A DNA stretch of 47,994 nucleotides, taken from Prevotella sp. AGR2160. GTDB taxonomy: Bacteria > Bacteroidota > Bacteroidia > Bacteroidales > Bacteroidaceae. Positions 22,757 through 30,870 of this stretch are shown here, piece by piece. Below the pieces are notes generated by a model. That model had not been told where the DNA came from, did no database searches, and saw only the letters and a list, made by a program, of their open reading frames with translations. Where the stretch lies: the NCBI RefSeq assembly GCF_000424185.1, contig NZ_AUJK01000021.1:1-47994 (forward strand), in the 5' to 3' direction. Within the stretch, counting starts at the first letter, position 1, and each line of letters opens with the position of its first letter. The translations under genes were made by a program, and so were the position numbers.

Positions 22757-22805
22757 CAAAGATACAACTTATTTTTATGTGTACCAAATATTTTTTGTAC
22801 CTTTG
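22757..22805. promoter_or_regulatory. Divergent promoters: pyrE (minus) and argS (plus)
   Basis: Minus strand TATCTTTG at 22757-22764 for pyrE and plus strand TACCTTTG at 22798-22805 for argS, back to back in a 119-bp gap. Confidence 0.7.
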
Positions 22806-22845
22806 CAAACAAAAGTCCAAGGAAGAAAATAAAAACGAAATAATT

Positions 22846-24675
22846 ATGCAAATAGAAGATCAGATCGGCAGTAGTGTCATCGCTGCCATCAAGGAGTTGT
22901 ATGGCCAGGAGGTACCCGCCAAACAGGTGCAGCTCCAAAAGACCAAGAGTACGTTTGAGGGTAACCTGACCCTCGTTGTCTTCCCCTTTCTCCGCCTCTC
23001 CCATCAGAAGCCCGAGGAGACGGCCGAGGCCATCGGCCATTATCTCCAGGAGCACTGCCCGGCTGTTGCCTCCTATAATGTGGTGAAGGGATTCCTGAAT
23101 CTCGTCATCGCTCCCGAGGCCTGGAAGGATCTGCTCAGTGCCATCGATGATGATCCCCGTTACGGTGAGAAGGCCGCTACGAAGGATTCTCCCCTTGTGA
23201 TGATCGAATATTCTTCTCCGAACACGAACAAGCCGCTGCACCTCGGTCATGTCCGTAACAACCTCCTCGGCTGGTCATTGTCGAAGATCATGGAGGCCAA
23301 CGGCAACAAGGTCATCAAGACGAATATTGTCAACGACCGTGGCATCCATATCTGCAAGTCGATGCTCGCCTGGCTGAAATGGGGCAACGGCGTGACACCG
23401 GAGACAGCCCACAAGAAGGGTGACCATCTCATCGGTGACTTCTACGTGGCTTTCGACAAGCACTACAAGGAAGAGTGCAAGGAACTCGAGGCTAAATATA
23501 TCGCAGAGGGCATGGAGGAGAAGGATGCCGAGGAGAAGGCCAAGAATGAGGCGCCGCTGATCAAGGAAGCCCACGCCATGCTCGTGAAATGGGAGCATAA
23601 CGATCCCGAGGTCCGCGCCCTGTGGAAGAAGATGAACTCCTGGGTGTATAAGGGTTTCGATGAGACCTATAAGGCCCTCGGCGTCAGCTTCGACAAAATC
23701 TACTATGAGAGCAACACCTACCTCGAAGGAAAGCGGAAGGTGGAAGAGGGTCTGAAGAAGGGCCTCTTCTTCCGTAAGGACGACGGCAGCGTATGGGCAG
23801 ACCTTACGAAGGAGGGCCTCGATCAGAAACTGCTGTTGCGTGCTGACGGTACCTCTGTTTATATGACGCAGGATATCGGTACGGCGGAGATGCGTTTCAA
23901 CGACTATCCTATCGACAAGATGATCTATGTAGTCGGTAATGAACAGAACTACCACTTCCAGGTACTCTCCATCCTCCTCGACCGCCTCGGCTTCAAATGG
24001 GGCAAAGACCTCGTACATTTCTCCTATGGTATGGTCGAGCTGCCAAATGGAAAGATGAAGAGTCGTGAAGGTACCGTCGTCGATGCCGATGACCTCATCG
24101 CTCAGATGATCAGTGATGCCCGTAAGACGAGTGACGAGCTTGGGAAGTTCAAGGATATGAGTGAGGACGAGAAGGCTGAGATTGCCCGTATCGTCGGTCT
24201 CGGTGCCCTAAAATATTTCATTCTGAAGGTTGACGCCCGTAAGAACATGCTCTTCAACCCGGCAGAGTCTATCGACTTCAATGGTAACACAGGTCCTTTC
24301 ATCCAGTATACCTATGCCCGTATCCGTTCCATCATGCGCAAGAGCGGTATTGACAATGAACCGGCGAAGGGTGCAGAGAGCCTAAAGGCTGCCGACGGCT
24401 ACCAGCCCAACGAGAAAGAGGTGGAACTGATTCAGAAGATGGATGAGTTCAAATTTGCCGTCGCCGATGCCGGACAGAATTACAACCCTGCCGGGATCGC
24501 CAACTACTGTTATGAGCTGACGAAACTCTTCAACCAGTTCTATCACGACTACAGCATCCTCAATGCCGACACGGATGCCGAGAAGTCCTTCCGCCTCGTC
24601 CTGGCCCGTAATGTCGCCAAGACGATCAAGAACGGCATGGAGCTCCTGGGCATCGAAGTGCCGGAGAGAATGTAA
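22846..24675 (+). CDS. argS: Arginyl-tRNA synthetase
   Basis: 609 residues. It charges tRNA-Arg. The Arg-specific N-terminal domain occupies ~1-110. The class I catalytic core shows the HIGH motif as HLGH (KPLHLGHVRNNLLGW), an insert rich in acidic and lysine residues, the VVGNEQNYHFQVL block, and KMSKS as KMKSREGTV. The helical anticodon-binding domain (DALR) includes TYARIRSIM and ends with GMELLGIEVPERM. I placed the start at the ATG giving MQIEDQIGSS, 40 bases after the promoter. Confidence 0.97.
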   Translation: MQIEDQIGSSVIAAIKELYGQEVPAKQVQLQKTKSTFEGNLTLVVFPFLRLSHQKPEETAEAIGHYLQEHCPAVASYNVVKGFLNLVIAPEAWKDLLSAIDDDPRYGEKAATKDSPLVMIEYSSPNTNKPLHLGHVRNNLLGWSLSKIMEANGNKVIKTNIVNDRGIHICKSMLAWLKWGNGVTPETAHKKGDHLIGDFYVAFDKHYKEECKELEAKYIAEGMEEKDAEEKAKNEAPLIKEAHAMLVKWEHNDPEVRALWKKMNSWVYKGFDETYKALGVSFDKIYYESNTYLEGKRKVEEGLKKGLFFRKDDGSVWADLTKEGLDQKLLLRADGTSVYMTQDIGTAEMRFNDYPIDKMIYVVGNEQNYHFQVLSILLDRLGFKWGKDLVHFSYGMVELPNGKMKSREGTVVDADDLIAQMISDARKTSDELGKFKDMSEDEKAEIARIVGLGALKYFILKVDARKNMLFNPAESIDFNGNTGPFIQYTYARIRSIMRKSGIDNEPAKGAESLKAADGYQPNEKEVELIQKMDEFKFAVADAGQNYNPAGIANYCYELTKLFNQFYHDYSILNADTDAEKSFRLVLARNVAKTIKNGMELLGIEVPERM

Positions 24676-24697
24676 GCCGCCCCTACGAAGGATCAAA

Positions 24698-25174
24698 ATG
24701 ATGCAATTAGACCTCCAGAACCCACCCGATTACAGACATGATACCGTTCTCCCTTTGCCTATAGAAGTAAACGCCAACGCATGGGCCGTCGATGCCGGTT
24801 GCTCGGGCAATCCGGGACAGATGGAATACCAATGCGTGGACTTGGCAACGGGAGAGCGCGTGTTTCATTTCGGACCTGTCTTCGGCACGAACAATATCGG
24901 GGAATTTCTCGCCATCGTTCATGCCCTCGCTCTCATGCAGCAGCGAGGCATCACCGACAAGGTGATCTATTCCGACAGTGTCAACGCCGCCCTATGGGTG
25001 AAGAAGAAACAGTGTAAGACGAAGCTCGAACGGTCTCCGCGTACGGCAGAGCTCTACAATATCATCGCAAGGGCCGAGAACTGGCTGCGCACGCATACCG
25101 TCACCACACCGATTCTGAAATGGGAGACGAAGAAATGGGGCGAGATTCCCGCCGACTTCGGACGAAAGAAATAA
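24698..25174 (+). CDS. Ribonuclease H family protein (type 1)
   Basis: 158 residues. RNase H cuts the RNA strand of RNA-DNA hybrids. The catalytic acids are visible: D32 (WAVDAGCSGNPG), E69 (TNNIGEFLAIVHAL), D93 (VIYSDSVNAALW) and D153 near the end (IPADFGRKK). Residues 1-25 are a short extension without a recognised domain. The start at 24698 gives MMQLDLQNP and lies 22 bp past argS, so the two are co-transcribed. A 51-residue gene follows after four bases. It is a compact Bacteroidetes type rather than E. coli-like rnhA, so I leave the symbol blank. Confidence 0.9.
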   Translation: MMQLDLQNPPDYRHDTVLPLPIEVNANAWAVDAGCSGNPGQMEYQCVDLATGERVFHFGPVFGTNNIGEFLAIVHALALMQQRGITDKVIYSDSVNAALWVKKKQCKTKLERSPRTAELYNIIARAENWLRTHTVTTPILKWETKKWGEIPADFGRKK

Positions 25175-25178
25175 GTGT

Positions 25179-25334
25179 ATGTCAACAAACCGATTTACCT
25201 CCCGTCTGGAGAATGACCAGGAATACCGGAGGACAGAACTCATCACGAAGATCGAGAAGGTCGTGGAGCAGATGACGCTCCCCGAGCTCGAGGCCCTCGT
25301 CTATGATCTCTTCTCAAAAGGAAAAGAAATATAA
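25179..25334 (+). CDS. Small helical protein downstream of RNase H
   Basis: 51 codons, ATG at 25179 and TAA at 25332-25334. The start lies four bases after the RNase H stop, with purine-rich GAAAGAAATAAG upstream. The protein is charged and probably all-helical, with two helices (ENDQEYRRTELITKIEKVVE and PELEALVYDLFSKG) split by QMTLP. No family is recognised and no membrane segment or signal is present. Codon choice matches its neighbours and the spacing supports translation from the same message. Confidence 0.6.
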   Translation: MSTNRFTSRLENDQEYRRTELITKIEKVVEQMTLPELEALVYDLFSKGKEI

Positions 25335-25340
25335 TTCACT

Positions 25341-25379
25341 CCCTTGCGCTTGCAAAGCGCAAGCACACAACGGCACGCC
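25341..25379. repeat. Palindromic repeat family C
   Basis: Perfect CTTGCGCTTGCAAAGCGCAA core with ACACAACGGCACGCC, directly after the 51-codon gene. Confidence 0.85.
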
Positions 25380-25388
25380 GTTCAAACG

Positions 25389-25439
25389 CCAACTCCTCTC
25401 CAGGAGGGGCCATCGTAAGCCCCCTCTGGGGAGGAGTTG
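25389..25439. terminator. Large GC-rich hairpin between convergent units (family D-like)
   Basis: Arms of 21 bp (25389-25409 and 25419-25439; CAACTCCTC...GGGGC with GCCCC...GAGGAGTTG, few mismatches). It lies 9 bp past the stop of the acetylesterase gene on the minus strand and 55 bp past the plus-strand unit, so it can stop both. No clear U-tract. Confidence 0.55.
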
Positions 25440-25448
25440 GAGTAAATA

Positions 25449-26906
25449 TCAGTGGCTTTTTGCCGCGAAGGGAATAACGGGGAGATTACGGCTGCCCTTG
25501 AGATTTCCGGGGAGGAAAGCCTTATAGCCGTAGCGTACCTGCACAGGGGCTTTCACTGCTTTGGCAGTGACGAAGACTGTGCGCGTATTTTGGTCTACCG
25601 TAGCTGTAGCAGGATAGAACTTACCGTCAGCACCGGCGATCTCAAAGCCCTTGATATCATTGAGGGGCGTAAGACCATCCTCACTATTCTTGAAGAACAC
25701 CTGGATACTATCGTGACGTACGACACTGTGGTCATACTCCGGATAGTCCGTCTTGATATCCTTGAATCCATACGTCTTGTTCAGCGCCATGTAAGCCAGC
25801 CGATAACCCACCTGCCGTTTCTCATGCGGATGGATCTGGTTATATTCATAAGGTTCCACAAGGTCATTGGTACAGATACAACCACTGTTCTCCACCTCTC
25901 GGCCTACCTGATGCTGGCCATCACGGAGCAGCGGTGCACTGTCACTGTCGCCATAACCGGCCCACGGGGCAATCTCCGTGAGATAGAACGGCAGTTCGGC
26001 GGCAGTACTGCCAAACTCCTTACGGAACACGTTGATCATTGTCTTCATGCGCGACACATAGTCGGGCTTGCCGACATTGGCCTCACCCTGATACCAGATG
26101 AAGCCACGGATCGTGTAATGACGGACGGGATGAAGCATGCCATTGTACATGATGAGCGGCGTATACCACTCCCACCATCTGCCGTTCCAGCCACGCTTGA
26201 GCTCTTTCTTCAAGTCAATCTCCTTGTAAGTATTCAGAATCTCACGCGGTGTCCAGCCTTCGACACTACTGCCACCCCAGGCGACGGTGAGAATACCAAC
26301 GGGCACCTGCAGCACGCGTTCCATCATCTGCGCGAAATACCATGCCGTAGCACTCATATTGCCTGCCGTGGCAGGACTGGGTACTTTCCACTGACAACCG
26401 GAGACCCATTCCTGCGGCTGCGTGTTACCCGTCTTCGGCACCGTAGCCATACGGATTTTTCCGGCCCATTCGCCAGAGGTAGCGATCTCCTCGTTGGAGT
26501 CCTTGATGGGGCAGTTCCAGAAGCCATTCAGTGGCATCTCCATATTACTCTGTCCGCCGGCATACCACACCTCACCGATGAGGACGTTGCTGAGCGTCTT
26601 CGTATCCGTGACAGTACCCTCGGCATCCTTTTCGGTGACGGTGAGGGTCTGCGGATCAAAAGTACCCTTCGGTGTCTTCACCGTCAAAAGCCATGTGGAG
26701 TCCTTGGCGACCGTGACCTGCGCCTTGCCACCACTCCAGGAGTCAGAGACCTCTATCGTTGCCTTCGGTGTCGCCTTACCCCACAGGCGGGCGTCCGTCT
26801 GCTGTTGCAACACCATATTGTCACTGACGAGATCGGGCAATACGATCTTCGCCTGTGCGGCTGTCCCTAAAGTCAGGGCAGCCAAAAGTAAAGTAATTTT
26901 CTGCAT
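25449..26906 (-). CDS. Sialate O-acetylesterase-like carbohydrate esterase
   Basis: 485 residues. Signal peptide MQKITLLLAALTLGTAAQA, so periplasmic or exported. The SGNH/SASA fold shows the nucleophile S120 in YAGGQSNMEMP, the conserved FIWYQGEANV block and a catalytic histidine region NQIHPHEKRQVG. Such enzymes remove O-acetyl groups from sugars. In this setting, last gene of a mannan operon, the likely target is acetylated mannan or glucomannan rather than sialic acid (inference from context). It is 12 bp downstream of the epimerase gene. The last ~90 residues form a beta-rich domain. Confidence 0.88.
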   Translation of the reverse strand: MQKITLLLAALTLGTAAQAKIVLPDLVSDNMVLQQQTDARLWGKATPKATIEVSDSWSGGKAQVTVAKDSTWLLTVKTPKGTFDPQTLTVTEKDAEGTVTDTKTLSNVLIGEVWYAGGQSNMEMPLNGFWNCPIKDSNEEIATSGEWAGKIRMATVPKTGNTQPQEWVSGCQWKVPSPATAGNMSATAWYFAQMMERVLQVPVGILTVAWGGSSVEGWTPREILNTYKEIDLKKELKRGWNGRWWEWYTPLIMYNGMLHPVRHYTIRGFIWYQGEANVGKPDYVSRMKTMINVFRKEFGSTAAELPFYLTEIAPWAGYGDSDSAPLLRDGQHQVGREVENSGCICTNDLVEPYEYNQIHPHEKRQVGYRLAYMALNKTYGFKDIKTDYPEYDHSVVRHDSIQVFFKNSEDGLTPLNDIKGFEIAGADGKFYPATATVDQNTRTVFVTAKAVKAPVQVRYGYKAFLPGNLKGSRNLPVIPFAAKSH

Positions 26907-26918
26907 TGATTTAGATTT

Positions 26919-28103
26919 TTATCGTTCCATCACTTCCAGGCACATGCGGCTGTTGTGATACGGACATTTCCAGAAGCCGGCCTTGTCGTCCTCAAGATTC
27001 AGCGATCCATCACCGAGGACTGCCCAGTGCCACTCCCCGTTCTGATGGTCGATGAGATGCTCTTTCGTATATTCCCAACAACGCAGGGAACGCTCCAGAG
27101 CCTGTTCATCGCCGAAATACTGATAGAGATCGAGATGTCCGATGACACTCTCACACTGCACCCACCACTGGCGCTGGCGATCCACGCGCTCTGTATCCGT
27201 CCACCGCTCGTAGATCATGCTGCCATCAGGCTGCAGCCCCTCATCGGCGGCAGCGGCGAGGGGTCGGATAAACTCCTCAATGTCATGAAGCACGTCCTTG
27301 TCGCCGAGGACGAGGGCTGCCTCATGGAGGAGCCATACGGCCTCAATGTCATGACCATAACTCTGAATATTCCGTTTGCCCTGCCAATTGTCATTGAAGA
27401 ATAGATCAAGATGATTCGTCTTCGGATTATGAAGCGGACCGGTGAAGATATCAAGGAGGTTGAGGATATCGGCCTTCAGCTCCTCATTAGGCCAAACGCG
27501 ATAGAGGTTCGTATAAGGCTCGATGATATGCAGATGCGTATTCATCGTTCGGGAGCCATTTTCATCCTTATCACTCAGGCGCATGTCGGCAATGGGCTGC
27601 CAGTCACGTGTAAGGGCCTCAATATAACCGTTATGCCCGGCATCGAAAGCATGGTCCTCAATGTCATGATAGAGACCGATGGCAGCATGAAGAGCATGCT
27701 TGTCGACTGTGGCCCGCGCATATTCGGAGAGACCGTAGATAGTAAAACCGATGGCATACGTCTGCTTCTTCGTATCCAAAGGATTACCCTTGTAGTCGAG
27801 GCTCCAGTACACACCGCCCTCTTCTTTGTCTATGAAATGGTCAAGGATATAGTCACGGGCGCGGGTGGCAGCCTCCAGATACTCTGCCTTGCGGAGGACA
27901 CGATAAGCGGCGGAGAAGGCCCAGAGAATACGGGCGTTGAGGATAGCTCCCTTCTCTGCCGAGGGATGGACCTGATCATGGCCGTCAACACGACCATAGA
28001 AGCCACCATTCTCATGGTCGGTGACTTTGTCGATCCAATAGCGAAGGATGTTGTTTTCCAACACATCCTTCACTTCTGCTTTCATTTGTTGGAGATTGCT
28101 CAT
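26919..28103 (-). CDS. AGE-family disaccharide 2-epimerase (probable mannobiose 2-epimerase)
   Basis: 394 residues, no signal peptide, an alpha6/alpha6-barrel enzyme of the N-acylglucosamine/cellobiose 2-epimerase family. Active-site blocks are present: TMNTHLHIIEPYTNLYRVWP, SYGHDIEAVWLLHEA and WWVQCESVIGH with the catalytic histidines, plus YWSLDYKGNP near the start. Neighbouring GH130 phosphorylase, GPH symporter and GH26 mannanase repeat the gene set described in Bacteroides fragilis, where the epimerase turns mannobiose into mannosyl-glucose. Sequence alone would not exclude cellobiose as substrate; the context favours mannobiose. Confidence 0.9.
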   Translation of the reverse strand: MSNLQQMKAEVKDVLENNILRYWIDKVTDHENGGFYGRVDGHDQVHPSAEKGAILNARILWAFSAAYRVLRKAEYLEAATRARDYILDHFIDKEEGGVYWSLDYKGNPLDTKKQTYAIGFTIYGLSEYARATVDKHALHAAIGLYHDIEDHAFDAGHNGYIEALTRDWQPIADMRLSDKDENGSRTMNTHLHIIEPYTNLYRVWPNEELKADILNLLDIFTGPLHNPKTNHLDLFFNDNWQGKRNIQSYGHDIEAVWLLHEAALVLGDKDVLHDIEEFIRPLAAAADEGLQPDGSMIYERWTDTERVDRQRQWWVQCESVIGHLDLYQYFGDEQALERSLRCWEYTKEHLIDHQNGEWHWAVLGDGSLNLEDDKAGFWKCPYHNSRMCLEVMER

Positions 28104-28120
28104 AGGTTTTTATTATTTTG

Positions 28121-28144
28121 TAGGGACATGATTCATCATGTTCC
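28121..28144 (+). repeat. Palindromic repeat family A
   Basis: Complete copy TAGGGACATGAT...ATCATGTTCC in the 45-bp gap between the transporter and epimerase genes, oriented against them; no stop codon is taken from it. Confidence 0.88.
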
Positions 28145-28148
28145 ACCA

Positions 28149-29498
28149 TTATTTCTTAATCGGATAAAGATAGCACAACAACATCATGATCAGGGCGAAG
28201 AAAGCCGGGAAGAGGGAGAACAGTGCCCATACCATCGTCAGCACAGAACTGGTAATGGATGCCGGATCTATCGTCGGGTTACCAAACTGATCGGTGATCA
28301 TGTGAGCGCCGGCAAGACCGAGGAACATGGCGATGAGGGAACCGGAGATGGCGGTACCGAACTTCTGTGCCATTGTGCCGGAGGAGAAGATCAGACCTGT
28401 AGAGGACGTACCATTCTTCTTCGTAGCATAATCGGCGACATCAGCATACATGGACCACAACAGCGGCGAATAGATACCCACACCAGCAGACGTCAGGATC
28501 GTCACACCGATCATCACCCAGATATATGCCGGCTTCATCGGAATGAAGAAGAAGAGAATAGAGGTGACGAAGCAGATGAAGGCGGCAAAGATAAAGGTCT
28601 TACGCTTCGAGCCGAGCCATTTCGTACAGATCGGCGACAGACCACCGAAGAGCATACACGTCACCTCACCGAAGGCCATAAAGACCGTATAGTTGATGAT
28701 GAGCTTGCCTACCGTGATATCTCCACCCATACAATAGGAGAACATATATCCGGCGACAGCATAACGGAAACCATTGAAGAAGTTCGTACACACCGCCGTA
28801 AGGGTCATCATGATCCACGGCTTGTTCTTCACGAGGTCGACAAACTGCATGCCCGAGAACTTCTCCGCACGGACGGGTTTCAGACGTTCTTTCGTCAACA
28901 ATCCGCAAGCGAGCGTTCCCGCTGTGGCGAGGGCGCCGAAGAAGACACCGAGGACGGCATACTGATGTTGGTCACTGCCACCGACGAATTTCTGCAGATA
29001 AGGGAAGGACAGCAGGGTGATGAACCCCATGGCATAGGCACCTACCATACGGAAGGCAGAAAACTGGTTCTTCTCATTGTCATCATCCGTCATCACGCCC
29101 AGGAGGGAACCGAAAGGCACATTGACGAGGGAGTAGACGAGCATCATCAGGATATAGAAGAAATAGGCATAGACACGCTTCGCCACCGGCCCGAGATCAG
29201 GGGTATAGAGGAGTAAGGCGAAGATGACACCCAGAGGGATGGAGCCGAAGATCACCCACGGCCGGTAGGTTCCCCAGCGGCTCTGCGTACGGTCAGCGAT
29301 GACACCGATAATGGGATCGATGAATACGTCAATGAGACGTGCCACGAGCATCAGCACGGCGGCATCGTAGAAGGTCAGTCCGAAGACATTGGTAAAGAAC
29401 AACGGAAAGGCGATGGACATGATCTTCCATGTGATACCACCGGCGGCGGCATCACCCAGAGCATAGCCAATCTTCTCAGATAATTTGATTTTTGACAT
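28149..29498 (-). CDS. GPH-family sugar:cation symporter (MFS), probable mannobiose importer
   Basis: 449 residues with about 12 hydrophobic segments. The N-terminus KLSEKIGYALGDAAAGGITW and the loop DVFIDPIIGVIADRTQSRWG are signatures of the glycoside-pentoside-hexuronide symporters, inner-membrane carriers driven by Na+ or H+. The start at MSKIKLSEK fits the family; the frame upstream adds 16 unlikely residues. It sits between GH130 and the epimerase, as in known mannobiose operons, so it probably brings beta-1,4-mannobiose into the cytoplasm. Confidence 0.92.
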   Translation of the reverse strand: MSKIKLSEKIGYALGDAAAGGITWKIMSIAFPLFFTNVFGLTFYDAAVLMLVARLIDVFIDPIIGVIADRTQSRWGTYRPWVIFGSIPLGVIFALLLYTPDLGPVAKRVYAYFFYILMMLVYSLVNVPFGSLLGVMTDDDNEKNQFSAFRMVGAYAMGFITLLSFPYLQKFVGGSDQHQYAVLGVFFGALATAGTLACGLLTKERLKPVRAEKFSGMQFVDLVKNKPWIMMTLTAVCTNFFNGFRYAVAGYMFSYCMGGDITVGKLIINYTVFMAFGEVTCMLFGGLSPICTKWLGSKRKTFIFAAFICFVTSILFFFIPMKPAYIWVMIGVTILTSAGVGIYSPLLWSMYADVADYATKKNGTSSTGLIFSSGTMAQKFGTAISGSLIAMFLGLAGAHMITDQFGNPTIDPASITSSVLTMVWALFSLFPAFFALIMMLLCYLYPIKK

Positions 29499-29518
29499 GT
29501 TATATCCTATTCTAATAT

Positions 29519-29552
29519 GGGTGCGCAGCCATCCTGTTGCAGCCACGCACCC
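29519..29552. repeat. Hairpin, degenerate family B-like
   Basis: GGGTGCG...CGCACCC outer arms with an inner GCAGCCA/TGTTGCAGCC segment, between the GH130 and transporter genes. Confidence 0.6.
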
Positions 29553-29562
29553 ACATGGTCAA

Positions 29563-30735
29563 TTACTTATTCAGCGTCTTACGGTTTTTCTCAATGAGCT
29601 TGTTGATCGTCTCCACGCTCTTACCGGTGGCATACCCGTCGGCCGGCGTGTTCATGCAGTAGTCCACGAGCTTATCAATCGTACTCGTAGCGACATGCAT
29701 GCGTGTATCGGAAGAAGCATAATAGATGAATACCTTACCATCGGGATCAGCGATCCAGCCATTGGCGAAGACGACATTCATCACATCACCGATATACTCG
29801 CCACCCTGAGGAACGAGGAAGTAACCGCCGGGCTGGGCGATGACACGGGTAGGATCGTCGAGGGCCGTCATATACATATATAATACATAGCGCAGACCAC
29901 TGGCACAGCCGCGTACGCCGTGGGCGAGATGCAGCCAGCCTTTCGGGGTCTTGATCGGATGAGGACCTTCGCCGTTCTTCACCTCCATGATGGTGTGATA
30001 ATGGCGGAGGTTGATGATCTTCTCCTCTTTTACCTCAGCATGCGTGATATCATCGACGAGAGCCCAGCCGATGCCACCACCACTGCCGGCATCGATGAAG
30101 CCATCCTGCGGACGGGTATAGAGGGCATACTTACCATCGACGAACTCCGGATGGAGGACGACGTTACGCTGCTGGCTCTTGCTCTTCAGGTCGGGCAGAC
30201 GGTCCCAATGGATGAGATCTTTCGTACGGGCGATAGCGGCTGTGGCCGTTGCTGCGGAGAGATCGCCGGGCTGACTGTCATCATGACGCTCAGCACAGAA
30301 GATGCCGTAGATCCAACCATCCTCATGGGCCGTGAGGCGCATATCGTAGATATTCGTGGCGGGGATGGTATCCTCGGGCATGGTGATGGGCTCGGGCCAG
30401 AAACGGAAGTTGTCGATACCATTGGGCGACTCGGCAACAGCGAAGAAGCTCTTGCGGTCAGCACCCTCGACACGGACGACGAGGACATATTTGTCATGCC
30501 ATTTGATGGCGCCACTGTTCAACGTGGCATTCATCATGATGCGCTGCATGAGATAGGGATTATCCTTCTCGTCGAAGTCATAGCGCCATTCCAGGGGCGT
30601 ATGCTCGGCGGTGAGGATAGGATACTGGTAACGGGTATAGATACCGTTGCCAAATTCCTCGGGGATGTTAGGGCAACGGAGGAGAGCCTCATGATGGTTG
30701 CGGAGGCGGTTTACACGTAATTCAAAATCGGTCAT
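29563..30735 (-). CDS. GH130 phosphorylase (4-O-beta-D-mannosyl-D-glucose phosphorylase type)
   Basis: 390 residues, cytoplasmic (no signal). The five-bladed propeller family GH130 phosphorolyses beta-mannosides. D131 in ATNIYDMRLT is the expected proton donor; RPQDGFIDAGSGGGIGWAL, ERHDDSQPGD and LHPEFVDGKYALYTRP are typical of subfamily 1, whose founding member is the B. fragilis enzyme that splits Man-beta-1,4-Glc into mannose-1-phosphate and glucose. Together with the epimerase and symporter it completes mannobiose catabolism. It is the second gene of the operon led by GH36, 135 bp downstream, with repeats in the gap. Confidence 0.93.
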   Translation of the reverse strand: MTDFELRVNRLRNHHEALLRCPNIPEEFGNGIYTRYQYPILTAEHTPLEWRYDFDEKDNPYLMQRIMMNATLNSGAIKWHDKYVLVVRVEGADRKSFFAVAESPNGIDNFRFWPEPITMPEDTIPATNIYDMRLTAHEDGWIYGIFCAERHDDSQPGDLSAATATAAIARTKDLIHWDRLPDLKSKSQQRNVVLHPEFVDGKYALYTRPQDGFIDAGSGGGIGWALVDDITHAEVKEEKIINLRHYHTIMEVKNGEGPHPIKTPKGWLHLAHGVRGCASGLRYVLYMYMTALDDPTRVIAQPGGYFLVPQGGEYIGDVMNVVFANGWIADPDGKVFIYYASSDTRMHVATSTIDKLVDYCMNTPADGYATGKSVETINKLIEKNRKTLNK

Positions 30736-30762
30736 AACTTGTTATTTCTTTAGTTTTTTATT

Positions 30763-30813
30763 GATCACAATAGATAGCGATAGCTCACAATAGACTTCTA
30801 TAGCTCGCAATAG
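30763..30813. repeat. 20-bp tandem repeat, 2.5 units
   Basis: Read on the minus strand: unit CTATTGCGAGCTATAGAAGT, unit CTATTGTGAGCTATCGCTAT, then a partial CTATTGTGAT. Units lie at 30794-30813, 30774-30793 and 30763-30773, in the GH36-GH130 spacer. Confidence 0.75.
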
Positions 30814-30840
30814 TAGGTGGCCGCCCTGTTGCGGCCACGC
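30813..30840. repeat. Palindromic repeat family B (inverted copy)
   Basis: GTAGGTGGCCGCCCTG then TTGCGGCCACGC, abutting the 20-bp tandem repeat, 30 bp past the GH36 stop. Confidence 0.85.
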
Positions 30841-30870
30841 AGGGAAAGGAGAAGAGCCAAACGATTGTTC

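Noticed and set aside
25449..26906. Sialic acid utilization
   Set aside because: The family name suggests sialate, but no sialidase, NanA or NanE-type pathway is present; all neighbours are mannan genes.
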